A stretch of 64,000 nucleotides of DNA from Corydoras sp. C115 (taxonomy: Eukaryota; Chordata; Actinopteri; Siluriformes; Callichthyidae). The DNA lies in contig JAFMOC010000095.1 in assembly GCA_019802505.1 (NCBI GenBank), forward strand, positions 416,501 through 480,500, written 5' to 3'. Positions 1-9,250 of this stretch are shown here, in pieces. A program made the translations under genes and the position numbers. The notes under the pieces were generated by a model. The model was given only the letters and a program-made list of their open reading frames with translations, did no database searches and was not told the origin of the DNA. Numbering within the stretch: the stretch's first letter is position 1; each line of letters opens with the position of its first letter.

Positions 1-90
1 GCTCCTCAACTTTAAAATAGCCTAAAAGTCACTGTTTGTGAATCTGAATTGTTGTCAATCTTCAAATGTAAATTAAAAACACACTGTATA

Positions 91-292
91 TTTACATTAC
101 ATTTACATTTGGCAGAAGCTTTTTATCCAAAGCGACTTACAAGGTGAACACAGGGTTAATCACAACATCCTTGGAGCAATGAGGGTTAAGGGTCTTGCTC
201 AAGGTCAAGGTAATTGCAGTGGAACTGGGATTTGAACCGCCAACCTTCAGATTGATAGCCCAATGCCCTAACCACTGAGCTACCGCACCCTC
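91..292 (-). mobile_element. tRNA-derived SINE with L2-type 3' tail
   Basis: Read on the minus strand, the element starts with a tRNA-like head: an A box (TAGCTCAGTGG) and a B box (GGTTCAAATCC). It ends with the sequence TAAGTCGCTTTGGATAAA and short TGTAA repeats. The same tail closes the L2 reverse-transcriptase fragment at 24437-25440, so this SINE was probably copied by L2 machinery. It is a different family from the GGCGGCACGG SINE common elsewhere in the window. It has no coding capacity. The flanks are AT microsatellite, so a target duplication cannot be judged. Confidence 0.75.
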
Positions 293-307
293 ATATATAT
301 ATACACA

Positions 308-522
308 CAGTGGTGTGAAAAAGTGTTTGCCCCCTTCCTCATTTCCTGTTTTTTTGCATGTTTGTCACACTTAAGTGTTTCAGAACATCAAACCAATTTA
401 AACAATAGTCAAGGACAACACAAGTAAACACAAAATGCAATTTGTAAATGAAGGTGTTTCTTATTAAAGGAGGAAAAAAATCCAAACCATCATGGCCCTG
501 TGTGAAAAAGTGATTGCCCCCT
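308..522 (+). repeat. Left terminal inverted repeat of the Tc1 element
   Basis: This arm pairs with 1709-1911 over about 200 bp. The outer direct repeat starts at 308 and an inner GTGTGAAAAAGTGATTGCCC copy lies near 500-522; these are the expected transposase binding sites in the IR/DR group. The arm carries an extra CACACTTAAGTG-like segment near 367-378 that the right arm lacks. Confidence 0.9.
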
Positions 523-685
523 TGTTAAAACATACTATAACTGTGGTTTTTAACACCTGAGTTCAATTTCTCTAGCCACACCCAGGCCTAATTATTGCCA
601 CACCTGTTCTCAATCAAGACATCACTTAAATAGGAGCTGCCTGACTCAGTAAAGTCCACCAAAAGATCCTTAAAAGCTACACATC

Positions 686-1705
686 ATGCCGAGATCCAAA
701 GAAATTCAGGAACAATTGAGAAATAAAGTAATTGAGATCTATCAGTCTGGAAAGGGTTATAAAGCCATTTCCAAAGCTTTGGGAATCCAGCGAACCACAG
801 TGAGAGCCATTATCCACAAAAGGCGAAGACATGGAACAGTGGTGAACCTTCCCAGGAGTGGCCGGCCGCCTAAAATTACCCCAAGAGCGCAGCGACGACT
901 CATCCAAGAGGTCACAAAAGACCCCACAACAACGTCCAAAGAACTGCAGGCCTCACTTGCCTCAGTTAAGGTCAGCGTTCATGCCTCCACCATCAGAAAA
1001 AGACTGGGCAAAAATGGCCTGCATGGCAGAGTTCCAAGAAGAAAACCACTGCTGAGTAAAAAGAACATTAAAGCTCGTCTCAATTTTTCCAAAACACATC
1101 TTGATGATCCCCAACCCTTTTGGGAAAACATTCTGTGGACCGATGAGACAAAAGTGGAACTCTTTGGAAGGTGTGTGTCCCATTACATCTGGCGTAAAAG
1201 GAACACTGCATTTCAGAAAAAGAACATTATACCAACAGTAAAATATGGTGGTGGAAGTATTCTGGTCTGGGTCTGTTTTGCTGCAGGATCTGGAAGACTT
1301 GCTGTGATAAATGGAACTATGAATTCTGCTGTCTACCAAAAGATCCTGAAGGAGAATGTCCGACCATCTGTTCGTGAACTCAAGCTGAAACGAACTTGTG
1401 TTCTGCAGCAGGACAATTATCCAAAACACACCAGCAAGTCCACCTCTGAATGGCTGAAGAAAAACAAAATGAAGGCTTTGGAGTGGCCTAGCCAAAGTCC
1501 TGACCTGAATCCTATTGAGATGTTGTGGTATGACCTTAAAAAGGCCGTTCATGCTCGAAAACCCTCTAATGTAACTGAATTAGAACAATTCTGCAAAGAT
1601 GAGTGGGCCAAAATTCCTCCAGAACGCTGTAAAAGACTCATTGCAAGTTATCGCAAATGCTTGTTTGCAGTTGTTGCTGCTAAGGGTGGCCCAACCAGTT
1701 ATTAG
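686..1705 (+). CDS. Tc1-like transposase, 339 aa, DD34E, apparently intact
   Basis: This is the cut-and-paste transposase of the surrounding element; it would bind the terminal repeats in the nucleus and insert at TA. Residues 1-50 form a paired-like helix-turn-helix (AISKALGIQRTTVRAI) and residues 59-64 are the AT-hook-like SGRPPK linker. Homeo-like DNA binding continues to about residue 115. The catalytic core follows, with D153 in WTDETK, D243 in QQDNYPKH and E278 in SPDLNPIE. The D243-E278 spacing gives DD34E. A glycine-rich box (YGGGS) lies at 187-191. The length matches the roughly 340 aa usual for the family and there is no stop or frameshift. One oddity is that the usual QDNDPKH motif reads QDNYPKH: the residue two after catalytic D243 is Tyr. 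That position is not catalytic, but activity cannot be assumed. Start chosen: the first ATG, which gives the conserved MPRSKEI start. Confidence 0.93.
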   Translation: MPRSKEIQEQLRNKVIEIYQSGKGYKAISKALGIQRTTVRAIIHKRRRHGTVVNLPRSGRPPKITPRAQRRLIQEVTKDPTTTSKELQASLASVKVSVHASTIRKRLGKNGLHGRVPRRKPLLSKKNIKARLNFSKTHLDDPQPFWENILWTDETKVELFGRCVSHYIWRKRNTAFQKKNIIPTVKYGGGSILVWVCFAAGSGRLAVINGTMNSAVYQKILKENVRPSVRELKLKRTCVLQQDNYPKHTSKSTSEWLKKNKMKALEWPSQSPDLNPIEMLWYDLKKAVHARKPSNVTELEQFCKDEWAKIPPERCKRLIASYRKCLFAVVAAKGGPTSY

Positions 1706-1708
1706 GTT

Positions 1709-1908
1709 TAGGGGGACAATCATTTTTTCACACAGGGCCATGATGGTTTGGATTTTTTTCTCCTTTAATAATAAACACCTTCATTTAGAAATTGCATTTT
1801 GTGTTTACTTGTGTTGTCCTTGACTATTGTTTAAATTGGTTTGATGTTCCGAAACAAACATGCAAAAAAACAGAAAATGAGGAAGGGGGCAAACACTTTT
1901 TCACACCA

Positions 1909-1911
<3 letters not shown>
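1709..1911 (-). repeat. Right terminal inverted repeat of the Tc1 element
   Basis: Reverse complement of the left arm at 308-522. It begins 3 nt after the transposase stop codon and ends ...CACACCACTG immediately before a TA that opens a TA microsatellite. Confidence 0.9.

Positions 1912-1962
<51 letters not shown>
1912..1962. repeat. (TA)n microsatellite
   Basis: About 25 uninterrupted TA units directly against the right end of the Tc1 element. TA is the Tc1 target, so insertion into a pre-existing TA tract is likely. Confidence 0.95.
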
Positions 1963-1964
<2 letters not shown>

Positions 1965-2630
1965 TTTTATGTAGAATTAATCCCTGTTATGTATATATAA
2001 TATATAATGGTGTGTAGCTCAGGTTTATCTGTGTTGAGTTGGTGATCTGACATAGTCAGTGGTGGTATTTTACCTCTATACCCGGCTCACTAAGAAGAGT
2101 GCTATACTGAAATTTCAGGGATACCTTGTGACTGAGTAATCTGCAGTCTCTGCTCATTTTCTGTAATGCTGCTCGGGTTAGTTATGCCAGATTCACATGC
2201 TGCACTGTGTAAAAAATCTAAATATCTACTACCTAATTACTGGGCTTTAACTTCTTTAACTTCTCTTTAACTGCTTTTTTAAATATGTATTCCTTTAATG
2301 TATTACCAGCTCTTCATCTATAGCATTGCCGGATTATTTCACAAAGGATAAGAGATTAGACAAAGCAAATCGAAAAGTAAAACCTGTTTTATTTTTTACT
2401 TCAATTGATTAAATTGACTTCAATTTGTTCAAAATGTGCACTACCGTGTCACCAAGAGATATAAGTTCAAAATATAACCAGTTGATTTAAAAACTCTTTA
2501 GAGCATTAGACAGGTGTTTGTATGAGTTCGGCTCTCCTCCCCCTGCTAATTCCTCAGGCAACAGCCACATTTACAAATGAAAGGATGCTAATTGGAGCCA
2601 TCACAGTCGGCAGTTTGGATTACATTACAT
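1963..2630. other. Non-coding AT-rich interval
   Basis: No open frame of note and no repeat that I recognise; ordinary intergenic composition. Confidence 0.6.
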
Positions 2631-2639
2631 TAATGTCCT

Positions 2640-2820
2640 GCACTATTAATGTTACCCCGCCACTCAAGAAGGATGAGTCCCCCACTGAGCCTTGATCCTC
2701 TGAAAGTTTGATCAACACCAGAGAGTTTTTTCTTGTCACCGTCTGTTTGGCATTGACTTTGGGAGTTCAGGCTTAGAACACTATAATGCTGCTTTCAGAC
2801 AATGTCCTTTTTGTAAATAG
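2640..2820 (+). repeat. Interspersed repeat, 'GAGTCCCCCACTGAGCC' family
   Basis: Degenerate copy of a roughly 200-bp repeat. It also occurs at 21222-21385, 28475-28700, 56700-56960 (minus) and 60180-60420 (minus). Shared landmarks are CCCCACTGAGCCTTG, a run near AGGGAGTTTTTTCTTGCCAC, GGGGGTTCAGGCTTA and GTAAAGCTGCTTTGTGACAA. The family is not identified to class here. Confidence 0.65.
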
Positions 2821-2890
2821 TTTTTGTGGTTTTCTGTCTTATATGGCTGAGTTCAGTAATACCACATTTACAACTATGAAGTGCACATTA

Positions 2891-3250
2891 GGCGGCACGG
2901 TGGCTTAGTGGTTAGCACGTTCGCCTCTCAGCGCTAGGGATTCCCGGTTCGAATCCCCATCTGGGTGGAGTTTCCATGTTCTCCCCGTGTCTGTGTGGGT
3001 TTCCTCCGGGTTCTCCAGTTTCCTCCCACAGTCCAAAAACATGGATCAAGTCAATTGAATTCTCAAAATTGCCCCATATAGAGTGAGTCTGTGTGAGTGA
3101 GTGTGTGCCCAGCGATGGATTGGCGCCCTGTCCTGGGTGGGATTGGCGCCCTGTCTGCCCAGCGCCCGAGATGTTCTCCCCTGGATGGGCATGGGGAACC
3201 CCACCGCGACCCTAATAGAGGATAAAGCGGGAGATAATGAATGAATGAAT
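2891..3250 (+). mobile_element. Full-length tRNA-derived SINE (GGCGGCACGG family)
   Basis: The head is tRNA-like with a textbook A box (TGGCTTAGTGG) and B box (GGTTCGAATCC), the internal RNA polymerase III promoter. A roughly 250-bp body follows, with an (ATGA)n tail. ATGAAGTGCACATTA flanks it on both sides (2876-2890 and 3249-3263), a target-site duplication typical of LINE-driven retroposition. The copy contains a short internal duplication of GATTGGCGCCCTGTC near 3118-3158. The structure resembles the zebrafish DANA type of tRNA SINE; the family name is an inference. Confidence 0.9.
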
Positions 3251-3263
3251 GAAGTGCACATTA

Positions 3264-4227
3264 GAAAACTTTCCAAAATCTTGTAGAAGGACATGTAAGA
3301 AGAATTTAGGTTGTGATAGCTGCAAATTATGCTTTTACATAGCTGTTATTCTCATTACAAGAGAACGAGCTGTTGTAAATTGTAGAAAGAAATATAAATG
3401 CCATTTACACAGGATAATTGTAATTTTCTGTACTTATAGATAATTCACATAATGTAAGTATTTCTTGTGAGACTTTATTGATGGTGTAATATGAACAGTA
3501 GTATTTACAAGTTTGATGTTTGACATAATCATCATGAATGACTGAAAAATAACTGAATAAAAAAATATATCAATGATATTTTATTTTATACTGTATTGAC
3601 ATACATGCTGACATTTACATGCTGAGGGTTATCAATATATGGTTTTACATTAATACCTTGCTAAAGTCTATAGCAGCATTATATTCTAAAACATAGAGAA
3701 GATACTTTAATTTGTCATGATAAATGGTTCAGTTTTATGAACTAGGCCTCCATGTCCATGCAATCTTTTAAATTTCATAGTAAAGTTACTGCTTTTTACT
3801 ATCACTTTTTTTTCTTCATTAAATGCCACGGGGAGATTTAGCTTCATTGGTAGACATTCTGACATGGTTTTGAAGGTTATACTGTACACCCAGACCAATA
3901 AAGTACTTAAAAATGCTAATACAAGATAAATCTAAAGCAAAAAAATATTTTTATACACATTTAAAAAATGAGTAAGTAGTTTGTGACTAAAGTACATAAA
4001 AAAGCTTTCCAACAAAAAAAGACAATACAAATAAAAGTTCTGTAAAGAGATGAAAAATAAAATTTAAGGATTTTGATGTTACGTGAGATTTTTTGACCCA
4101 CTTGTGACTGACAAATTGGTCCAATGGGTTAATTTTTTAATATTGTTATTACTCTCTGAGAAACACACTCACCGACACTTTCATAAAAATGTGTTAATTA
4201 TTTTATATAAATAATAATACAAAATAT
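3264..4227. other. AT-rich interval downstream of gpr183
   Basis: This presumably contains the 3' UTR of the minus-strand receptor gene. Minus-strand AATAAA hexamers occur near 3474-3479 and 3581-3588, but none can be assigned. No convincing coding sequence is seen. Confidence 0.5.
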
Positions 4228-5250
4228 TCAAGTGTTGCTACTGCTGTTTTCTGGCATGGTTCTAGAGGAGAGTGATGCTGGTATGTAACCCTTAAAAAGA
4301 CTCATCACTCTCTGCTTGTATGTTTTGATTGCAAAAAAGTAGATAACTGGATCCAGACAGCAGTTAAAGTTCATCAAGGACACGGTGACTTGAAGAGACA
4401 TCTTGAAGGCCCTTTTCTCCTCACAAGAAGGCTGATGGTGAAGCCTGCGTATAGCAAACTGTATAATATTAATGTGATAAGGGCTAAAGCACAGCATGAA
4501 GCTCAGCAAAATCAACAAGATCATGTTTCTAGCCCTTGTGCTCTTCCCTGACCTACTGGTCATCGGGTTTTCCTTAGCCATCCTGGAGAGCTTGGAGTTG
4601 ATCTTGGTGTAGCAGCCCAGGATAAGTCCCAGGGGCACACAGAAGCCAATAATGCAGGCAGCCAAGAGTGCGTATGTTGTCTGCGAAGATTCATCCAAGT
4701 TGGAATACTCCATGCATGTTTGTTGATTTTCCCACTTATTCATCATCTTTCTAAACAGCAGAGGAGATGTCTCAAGAAAAACTATTATCCAGACCAGAAC
4801 ACAGATGCCTCGCACTACTTTTAGACTTCTGAACTTCAGACAGTGGTGTGGGTGCACCATGGCAAGGTAGCGGTCAATACTGATGCAGGTCATGAAAGCG
4901 ATGCCAGTGTAGGTGTTTGAGTAGAAGATCACAGCAGTCAGTCTGCAAAAATGTTCTCCAAATGGCCAGTCAAAGCCACGAACATAATATGTGATCCTAC
5001 CAGGAAGGGCAAGCGTGAAAAGGGTGTCTGAGATTGCCAGATTGATCAGGTACAGTGTGGTGGAGTTAAACTTCTTCTTTCTCTGACAGGTAATGTACAG
5101 GACAAGGCTGTTGCCAAAGACACTGACTACAAGCACAATGACATAAAAGATGGGGAAAAGGATCCGAGCTGCCTCTTTGTATGTGAATACATTGCAAGGA
5201 TCACTGGACGTGCTTTCGTTTAAGGCCACAGAGGACATTTGATCGTCCAT
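4228..5250 (-). CDS. gpr183: G-protein coupled receptor 183 (EBI2), 340 aa
   Basis: Class A receptor for 7alpha,25-dihydroxycholesterol and related oxysterols. In mammals it guides B cells, T cells and dendritic cells through Gi at the plasma membrane. Seven hydrophobic segments are visible, starting near residue 29. Features seen: an N-glycosylation site (NES, residue 11), extracellular cysteines C102 and C179, DRY as D126-R127-Y128, and DPxxY as D300-P301 to Y304. The residues known to contact the oxysterol in human GPR183 (R87, Y112, Y116, Y260) align with R85, Y110, Y114 and Y258. Blocks such as NSTTLY, TCMEY and MNFNCC also match GPR183 closely. An upstream in-frame ATG at 5277 would give 349 aa, but it lies inside a predicted intron: the minus strand reads TTTTTTTTCCAG just before AAAAATGGACGATC. 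I therefore start at 5250. Fish often have two gpr183 genes; which one this is cannot be told. Confidence 0.93.
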   Translation of the reverse strand: MDDQMSSVALNESTSSDPCNVFTYKEAARILFPIFYVIVLVVSVFGNSLVLYITCQRKKKFNSTTLYLINLAISDTLFTLALPGRITYYVRGFDWPFGEHFCRLTAVIFYSNTYTGIAFMTCISIDRYLAMVHPHHCLKFRSLKVVRGICVLVWIIVFLETSPLLFRKMMNKWENQQTCMEYSNLDESSQTTYALLAACIIGFCVPLGLILGCYTKINSKLSRMAKENPMTSRSGKSTRARNMILLILLSFMLCFSPYHINIIQFAIRRLHHQPSCEEKRAFKMSLQVTVSLMNFNCCLDPVIYFFAIKTYKQRVMSLFKGYIPASLSSRTMPENSSSNT

Positions 5251-5254
5251 TTTT

Positions 5255-5493
5255 CTGGAAAAAAAATAAATTCTCAAAAGTCTTGAATAAATTTTAAGTT
5301 AAGCATATAATGGATAAAATATAATTGGATATAATTGGATAAAAGCATCTGCTAAATGACTAAATGTAATGTAATGCATATTTTTAATTACATAGTTCTG
5401 TTTAAATTGCTATAATACCTCAGTGTTAAACAAAACATATCAAACAAATAACAAAACTCTTAGTGCCAGTTAAGAAGAAAAACAATTACTTAC
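5255..5493 (-). other. gpr183: Predicted 5' UTR intron of gpr183
   Basis: The minus strand shows a consensus donor, CAA|GTAAGTAA (GTAAGT at 5493-5488). It also shows a polypyrimidine acceptor, TTTTTTTTCCAG, ending at 5255, four nt before the start codon. The 239-bp interval includes an L2 LINE 3' tail at 5325-5376. Known mammalian GPR183 genes keep the whole coding sequence in the last exon behind a non-coding exon, which fits this layout. Confidence 0.6.
5325..5376 (+). repeat. L2 LINE 3' tail fragment
   Basis: GGATAAAAGCATCTGCTAAATG followed by ACTAAATGTAATGTAATG matches the terminal sequence of the L2 elements elsewhere in the window. The rest of the element is absent. Confidence 0.7.
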
Positions 5494-5668
5494 TTGCTTA
5501 ATTATGTTTGGAGGATTGTTCATCCACTGTCATGTGTGTTCATCTCTATCTGTATGGCTAGTAAATTGTAAGAGTAGGAGAACAATCAGAAAGTTGGTAA
5601 GGGTTGAGTCGCAGCCACAGAATCCAACCCCTAAAGTGGTTCATTGAGCATGTGTGCAGACAGAGATG
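5494..5668 (-). other. gpr183: Candidate non-coding exon 1 of gpr183
   Basis: Bounded on its 3' side by the GTAAGT donor at 5493. The 5' end is placed about 30 nt downstream (minus strand) of a TATAAAT motif at 5699-5693. No conserved coding is expected. The exact transcription start is an inference. Confidence 0.35.
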
Positions 5669-5692
5669 TTGGATGTTTACAACTTGATTTAA

Positions 5693-5699
5693 ATTTATA
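5693..5699 (-). promoter_or_regulatory. TATA-box candidate for gpr183
   Basis: The minus strand reads CTATAAATTT about 200 nt upstream of the predicted donor. It is a good match to the TATA consensus, but this DNA is AT-rich, so chance occurrence is possible. Confidence 0.3.
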
Positions 5700-5704
5700 G
5701 TGAT

Positions 5705-6565
5705 GGTTCTACAGGCTTATCTTGATCACTTTAGATAAAACCCATTTTAGTTTAGTGTTATTAATCATAATACTAATTTTCAGCAGATATACTAGTCATT
5801 ATAATCGGAATGGCCAAATATCAAATACACTCACACACATTTCAATTTGTGGAGCCTATTCCTTCTGCAATTTGTTTAATGTTGAGGCTTTTTAAGTAAT
5901 TTGTAAATTTTTATACATTTAAATAAAAAAAATTAAAAAAACGTTTTTTAAAGATAGATCACAAACACCTGGCATTGAAAGCTTGACCTATTTAGGTAAA
6001 GGATGTTGAGGTAAAAGTTTGCACTCACGGTATCCTCAGAACAAAACATGTGGAAGGTCTTACCACAAAGATCAATATCTAACTGCAGCAAAACACCTTT
6101 TTGTGCATGTTCCATGAATAAATACAACGTGACAAGTTTTAGTTGTTAAAATATATATTTTATTGCTAACTAAGGAGAATATAACTCTTTGTTCTCTGTA
6201 GAGAATATAACCCTTTTTAAAGCAATTCCATCAACAACCATAATGTATACACGGATTACATTTATATCGACTGATAAAGTCTGTGGTTGGCGAGGGTTGC
6301 GAAATTGCTTTTTCTCAGGTCTGTCTTACCCACAGAAATAAAAAAAAACTTGTATGAAAAACAAAAAATGAACTCATTTTTGACATTTACATTTTTCTAT
6401 CTTTTTACAGAATTACTACACACTAAAACATTCATCTGATGTGCTTTAAATACCAGAAATGATACATAGGCACCTAAATAATATCTTGGTAGATTAGGTT
6501 TAATCAGGTCTAAAACTTGCATGATCTAATTTTGCAGGTATTTTCCAAAAACACTTTATGACTAA

Positions 6566-6568
<3 letters not shown>
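5705..6568. other. Non-coding interval upstream of gpr183
   Basis: AT-rich, no supported gene or named repeat. Confidence 0.55.
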
Positions 6569-6614
<46 letters not shown>

Positions 6615-6650
6615 TGTGTGTGCGTGCGTGCGTGCGTGCGTGCGCGTGTG
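6569..6650. repeat. (GT)n / (GTGC)n microsatellite
   Basis: About 22 GT units followed by TGCG tetramers. Open frames on both strands here are artefacts of the repeat. Confidence 0.95.
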
Positions 6651-6769
6651 CGTAAGTGCGTGCATGTCTGCTCTGCTTTCACTTACAATGGATTCACCAG
6701 CAAATCTCAGCTGGTCCTCCCAGATTTTTCTTTAAACTGTTGCTTCAGCATGATCTTTGGGGGTTCAGG

Positions 6770-6990
6770 TTTAACAGGAGTGGAAGGATCAAGGACCAGA
6801 GACAGGATTGCACCCCAATAAACAGGCTTTATTGACAACAAGACATAAATACAAGTCAAACTGGACTTTTACAGCATGCGCCCTCATATAAACATGCTGT
6901 GTTTGCCATCATTCTAGTTCATGTTAGGTGTCTCTCTGCTCTCAGCTTTTGATGGTCCTGTCATGTCAGGTGCATCAATTAACCGTAATC
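6770..6990 (-). repeat. LTR-like repeat fragment
   Basis: Plus-strand landmarks TTTAACAGGAGTGG, GAGACAGGATTGCA, AACAGGCTTTATTGAC and GTCAGGTGCATCAATTA recur in the same order at 53619-53875. Read on the minus strand this gives an AATAAAGCCTGTT polyadenylation-like region before a terminal CTGTTA. This fits the R/U5 part of an LTR in minus orientation, but no internal region is attached. Confidence 0.45.
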
Positions 6991-7015
6991 AATTGTGTAT
7001 GAATACTTTATAGTT

Positions 7016-7061
<46 letters not shown>
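7016..7061. repeat. (TAA)n microsatellite
   Basis: About 15 units, directly abutting the head of the SINE at 7062. Confidence 0.95.
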
Positions 7062-7390
7062 GGCGGCACGGTGGCTTAGTGGTTAGCACGTTCGCCTCTC
7101 AGTGCTAGGGATTCCCGGTTCAAATCCCCATCTGGGTGGAGTTTCCATGTTCGCCCCGTGTCTGCGTGGGTTTCCTACGGGTTCTCCAGTTTCCTCCCAA
7201 AGTCCAAAAACATGGATCAAGTCAATTGAATTCTCAAAATTGCCCCATATAGAGTGTGTCTGTGTGAGTGAGTGAGTGTGTGCCCAGCGATGGATTAGCG
7301 CCCTGTCCTGGGTCTATCTGCCCAGTGCCCGAGACGTTCTCCCCTGGATGGGCATGGAGAACTCCACCGCGAATGAATGAATGAATGAAT
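7062..7390 (+). mobile_element. Full-length tRNA-derived SINE (GGCGGCACGG family)
   Basis: Same family as 2891-3250. The A box is perfect, the B box has one change (GGTTCAAATCC), and the tail is (ATGA)n. The segment normally reading CCCTAATAGAGGATAAAGCGG before the tail is missing, so the body runs straight into GAATGAATGAATG. Confidence 0.9.
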
Positions 7391-8145
7391 GTTATGCCAG
7401 CTCCTGTCATTTCTTGTTCCCTTTGCTGTCTACTTTTTTCTGTGTATTCCTAATTTCCTTGTATTGTGTTTCTCCCCAGTGGCTTGTGGATTCTACACAT
7501 GCCATACTCTAATGCTCCGATCAGTCTTTGGAACCTTTTGAAGTTTGTTTGTTGCATTTTTAGTTACTAGTGGTCATTTGTGTTTCTATCCACCTTTGGT
7601 TTTCATTTTAATTGCTGATTGGGATTTTGATGTTATTTACATGATAAACTGCGGTATTCTATAAACTCTTGCACTTTACTAAAGTCTTCTTTGTACACAG
7701 ACTGACAGAAATCCTTCACCAGCATTAAGACTGCAGGTGCATGAACAGAAGATATGTTCAAGGTCCTGCAGGAGCTAAGAATATTTCTGGGTGAGCTTCT
7801 TAGGAAGCTACATGGGTTAGTACCTAACATTAGAGAAATGGTAGGCTTATGAATGGCCTTAAGAACCTTACTCCCTTCTTACAGATTCTCCCTCCTAGAA
7901 CAATTGGAGAGGTGGACAAGGCCACAGGGTGAACATCTGATTTTAACCTTCTTCCCTTAATGCTATAAGTGGAATCCTGAAATCCTTCCTGTTGCAGTGC
8001 TGTCTTTACTTTAACTCTTGTTCCAGCGCCCAAGAGTCCTAACACAATCCAAAAAACAGATTTTAAATCTCACGCCTTAAGCGCGAGATTAGTTACTGGG
8101 ATGCTGTGGTTTGATCCTCCCAGGGCCTGGAATGTACTGGCTATT
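7391..8145. other. Non-coding interval
   Basis: Several short open frames (for example 7633-7830 and 7830-8045, minus) show no recognisable domain. No gene is supported. Confidence 0.5.
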
Positions 8146-8514
8146 TGTAACAGGTGCCTAGGGCACCTGTCACCTGTTTTGTGTTTAGTTTCATTCTGTT
8201 CTGTTAATTTACGTTCATTGGTCATCAGTTAGTTAATTAACGTCGTCTTGTCATTGGTTTGTTTTGTGCACATGGTCTGGTGTCGTTTCGTATTTATTTC
8301 CGTTGTTTCTCGTCCTCGGTGCTGGTCGTTGTGTTTGATGTCGTTCGTACCTTGTACCTAGTCGTTCGTACCTCATGTTTTTTGGTGCACTGCACCTTTA
8401 AATAAACTCGTTCTTCTGCTACCTGCGTGCCTGGCTCCCTTCAGCGCGTGTAAATGCGGCGGCTCTGCGCTTCCTATGCGCAGCCGCTTTATTCCGAGGT
8501 AGACTACCGTGACA
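8146..8514 (+). mobile_element. Solo LTR with CTATT target duplication
   Basis: A 369-bp sequence beginning TGTAACAGG and ending CCGTGACA, flanked on both sides by CTATT (8141-8145 and 8515-8519). It contains an AATAAA polyadenylation signal near 8400 followed by a GC-rich segment. No pol sequence adjoins. This is the expected product of LTR-LTR recombination of a Gypsy-type element. Confidence 0.85.
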
Positions 8515-8519
8515 CTATT

Positions 8520-9025
8520 ACTATTTTTGAAATATTTTAAAGGAAATTTTCTTCACCCCATTCTTCAGGCACTATTGTTATCACAGTAAAGCATGTATTC
8601 ACTTGCTAAAAATGTCGGAAAGTTCTGCACTATTACTGGTAGTCACCTTCAAAAGGACCTTGCCTGTCAGGATATGAAGTGGGATTTAACCAGTTTTTGA
8701 TTGCTATTCGCATAGACCAACACCTCACCAATCATGCTTACCCAGGGCACCACTACCTCTACACATTAATGCCACTACCACCACGCAAGCTCTAGCCTTC
8801 CTGGAACGAAACCAGGGATGAACCTATACATATTAAAATGTGCATTAATGTTTGCTAGTTAAGGTGTGGATTGTATCTACATGCTCCTTGCTCTCTTACA
8901 TTAAGGTTAGTTTGGTGAATGGTTGCCACTTAATTTCAGGGGCTATTACCCACTGCAGTATAGAGGCGATGTCTTCTGTATCCTTGTTTTCAGGGAGTAA
9001 ACCACGATATTTCCACTATGATATG
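8520..9025. other. Non-coding interval
   Basis: No recognisable feature. Confidence 0.5.
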
Positions 9026-9250
9026 AATGAGACTGAATGAGAAACTGGCTTTATTTACAGGATGTTTCAAAATAAATAAAAATTACTGGTGTATCTCACC
9101 AAAATTCTCACTCCTGTCGTTCGATGGACCTCCCTCCTTGCGGCATGCGATCTTACAGCTTATAAAGGCAGCACACATTTACCAGGAGCATTAATTACGT
9201 TAAAGTCCATCGACGACAGCTTCACCTTTACCTCGCCAGCTCTGCTGGAG
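9026..9250 (-). repeat. LTR-like repeat fragment
   Basis: Shares CTGGCTTTATTTAC, CAGCTTATAAAG, GCA(T/C)TAATTA and AAAGTCCATC with the copies at 6770-6990, 52640-52810 and 53619-53875. Family assignment is tentative. Confidence 0.4.

Larger units (their letters stand above)
308..1911 (+). mobile_element. Complete Tc1/mariner (Tc1-like) DNA transposon
   Basis: The element is bounded by long terminal inverted repeats of about 200 bp (308-522 and 1709-1911) that begin CAGTGGTGTGAAAAAGTG. A second copy of the GTGTGAAAAAGTG motif lies at the inner end of each repeat, the IR/DR layout of many fish Tc1 elements. The arms are nearly identical apart from a roughly 12-nt insertion in the left arm and a few substitutions. 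The right end abuts TA as expected. The left end is preceded by CA inside a TA/CA microsatellite, so the left copy of the TA duplication has apparently mutated. The single gene inside (686-1705) is open throughout, so this copy looks young. Confidence 0.93.

Noticed and set aside
2891..2965. tRNA genes suggested by A and B boxes
   Set aside because: All such boxes lie in SINE heads followed by a common SINE body and tail. No cloverleaf with a matching acceptor stem was seen.
5251..5277. 349-aa version of GPR183 starting at 5277
   Set aside because: The extra nine residues are encoded by a polypyrimidine tract and splice acceptor; the ATG at 5250 matches the GPR183 family start.
6500..6821. 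Frames with Cys-Val or Thr-His repeats at 6.5 kb and 22 kb
   Set aside because: Translations of GT/CA microsatellites.
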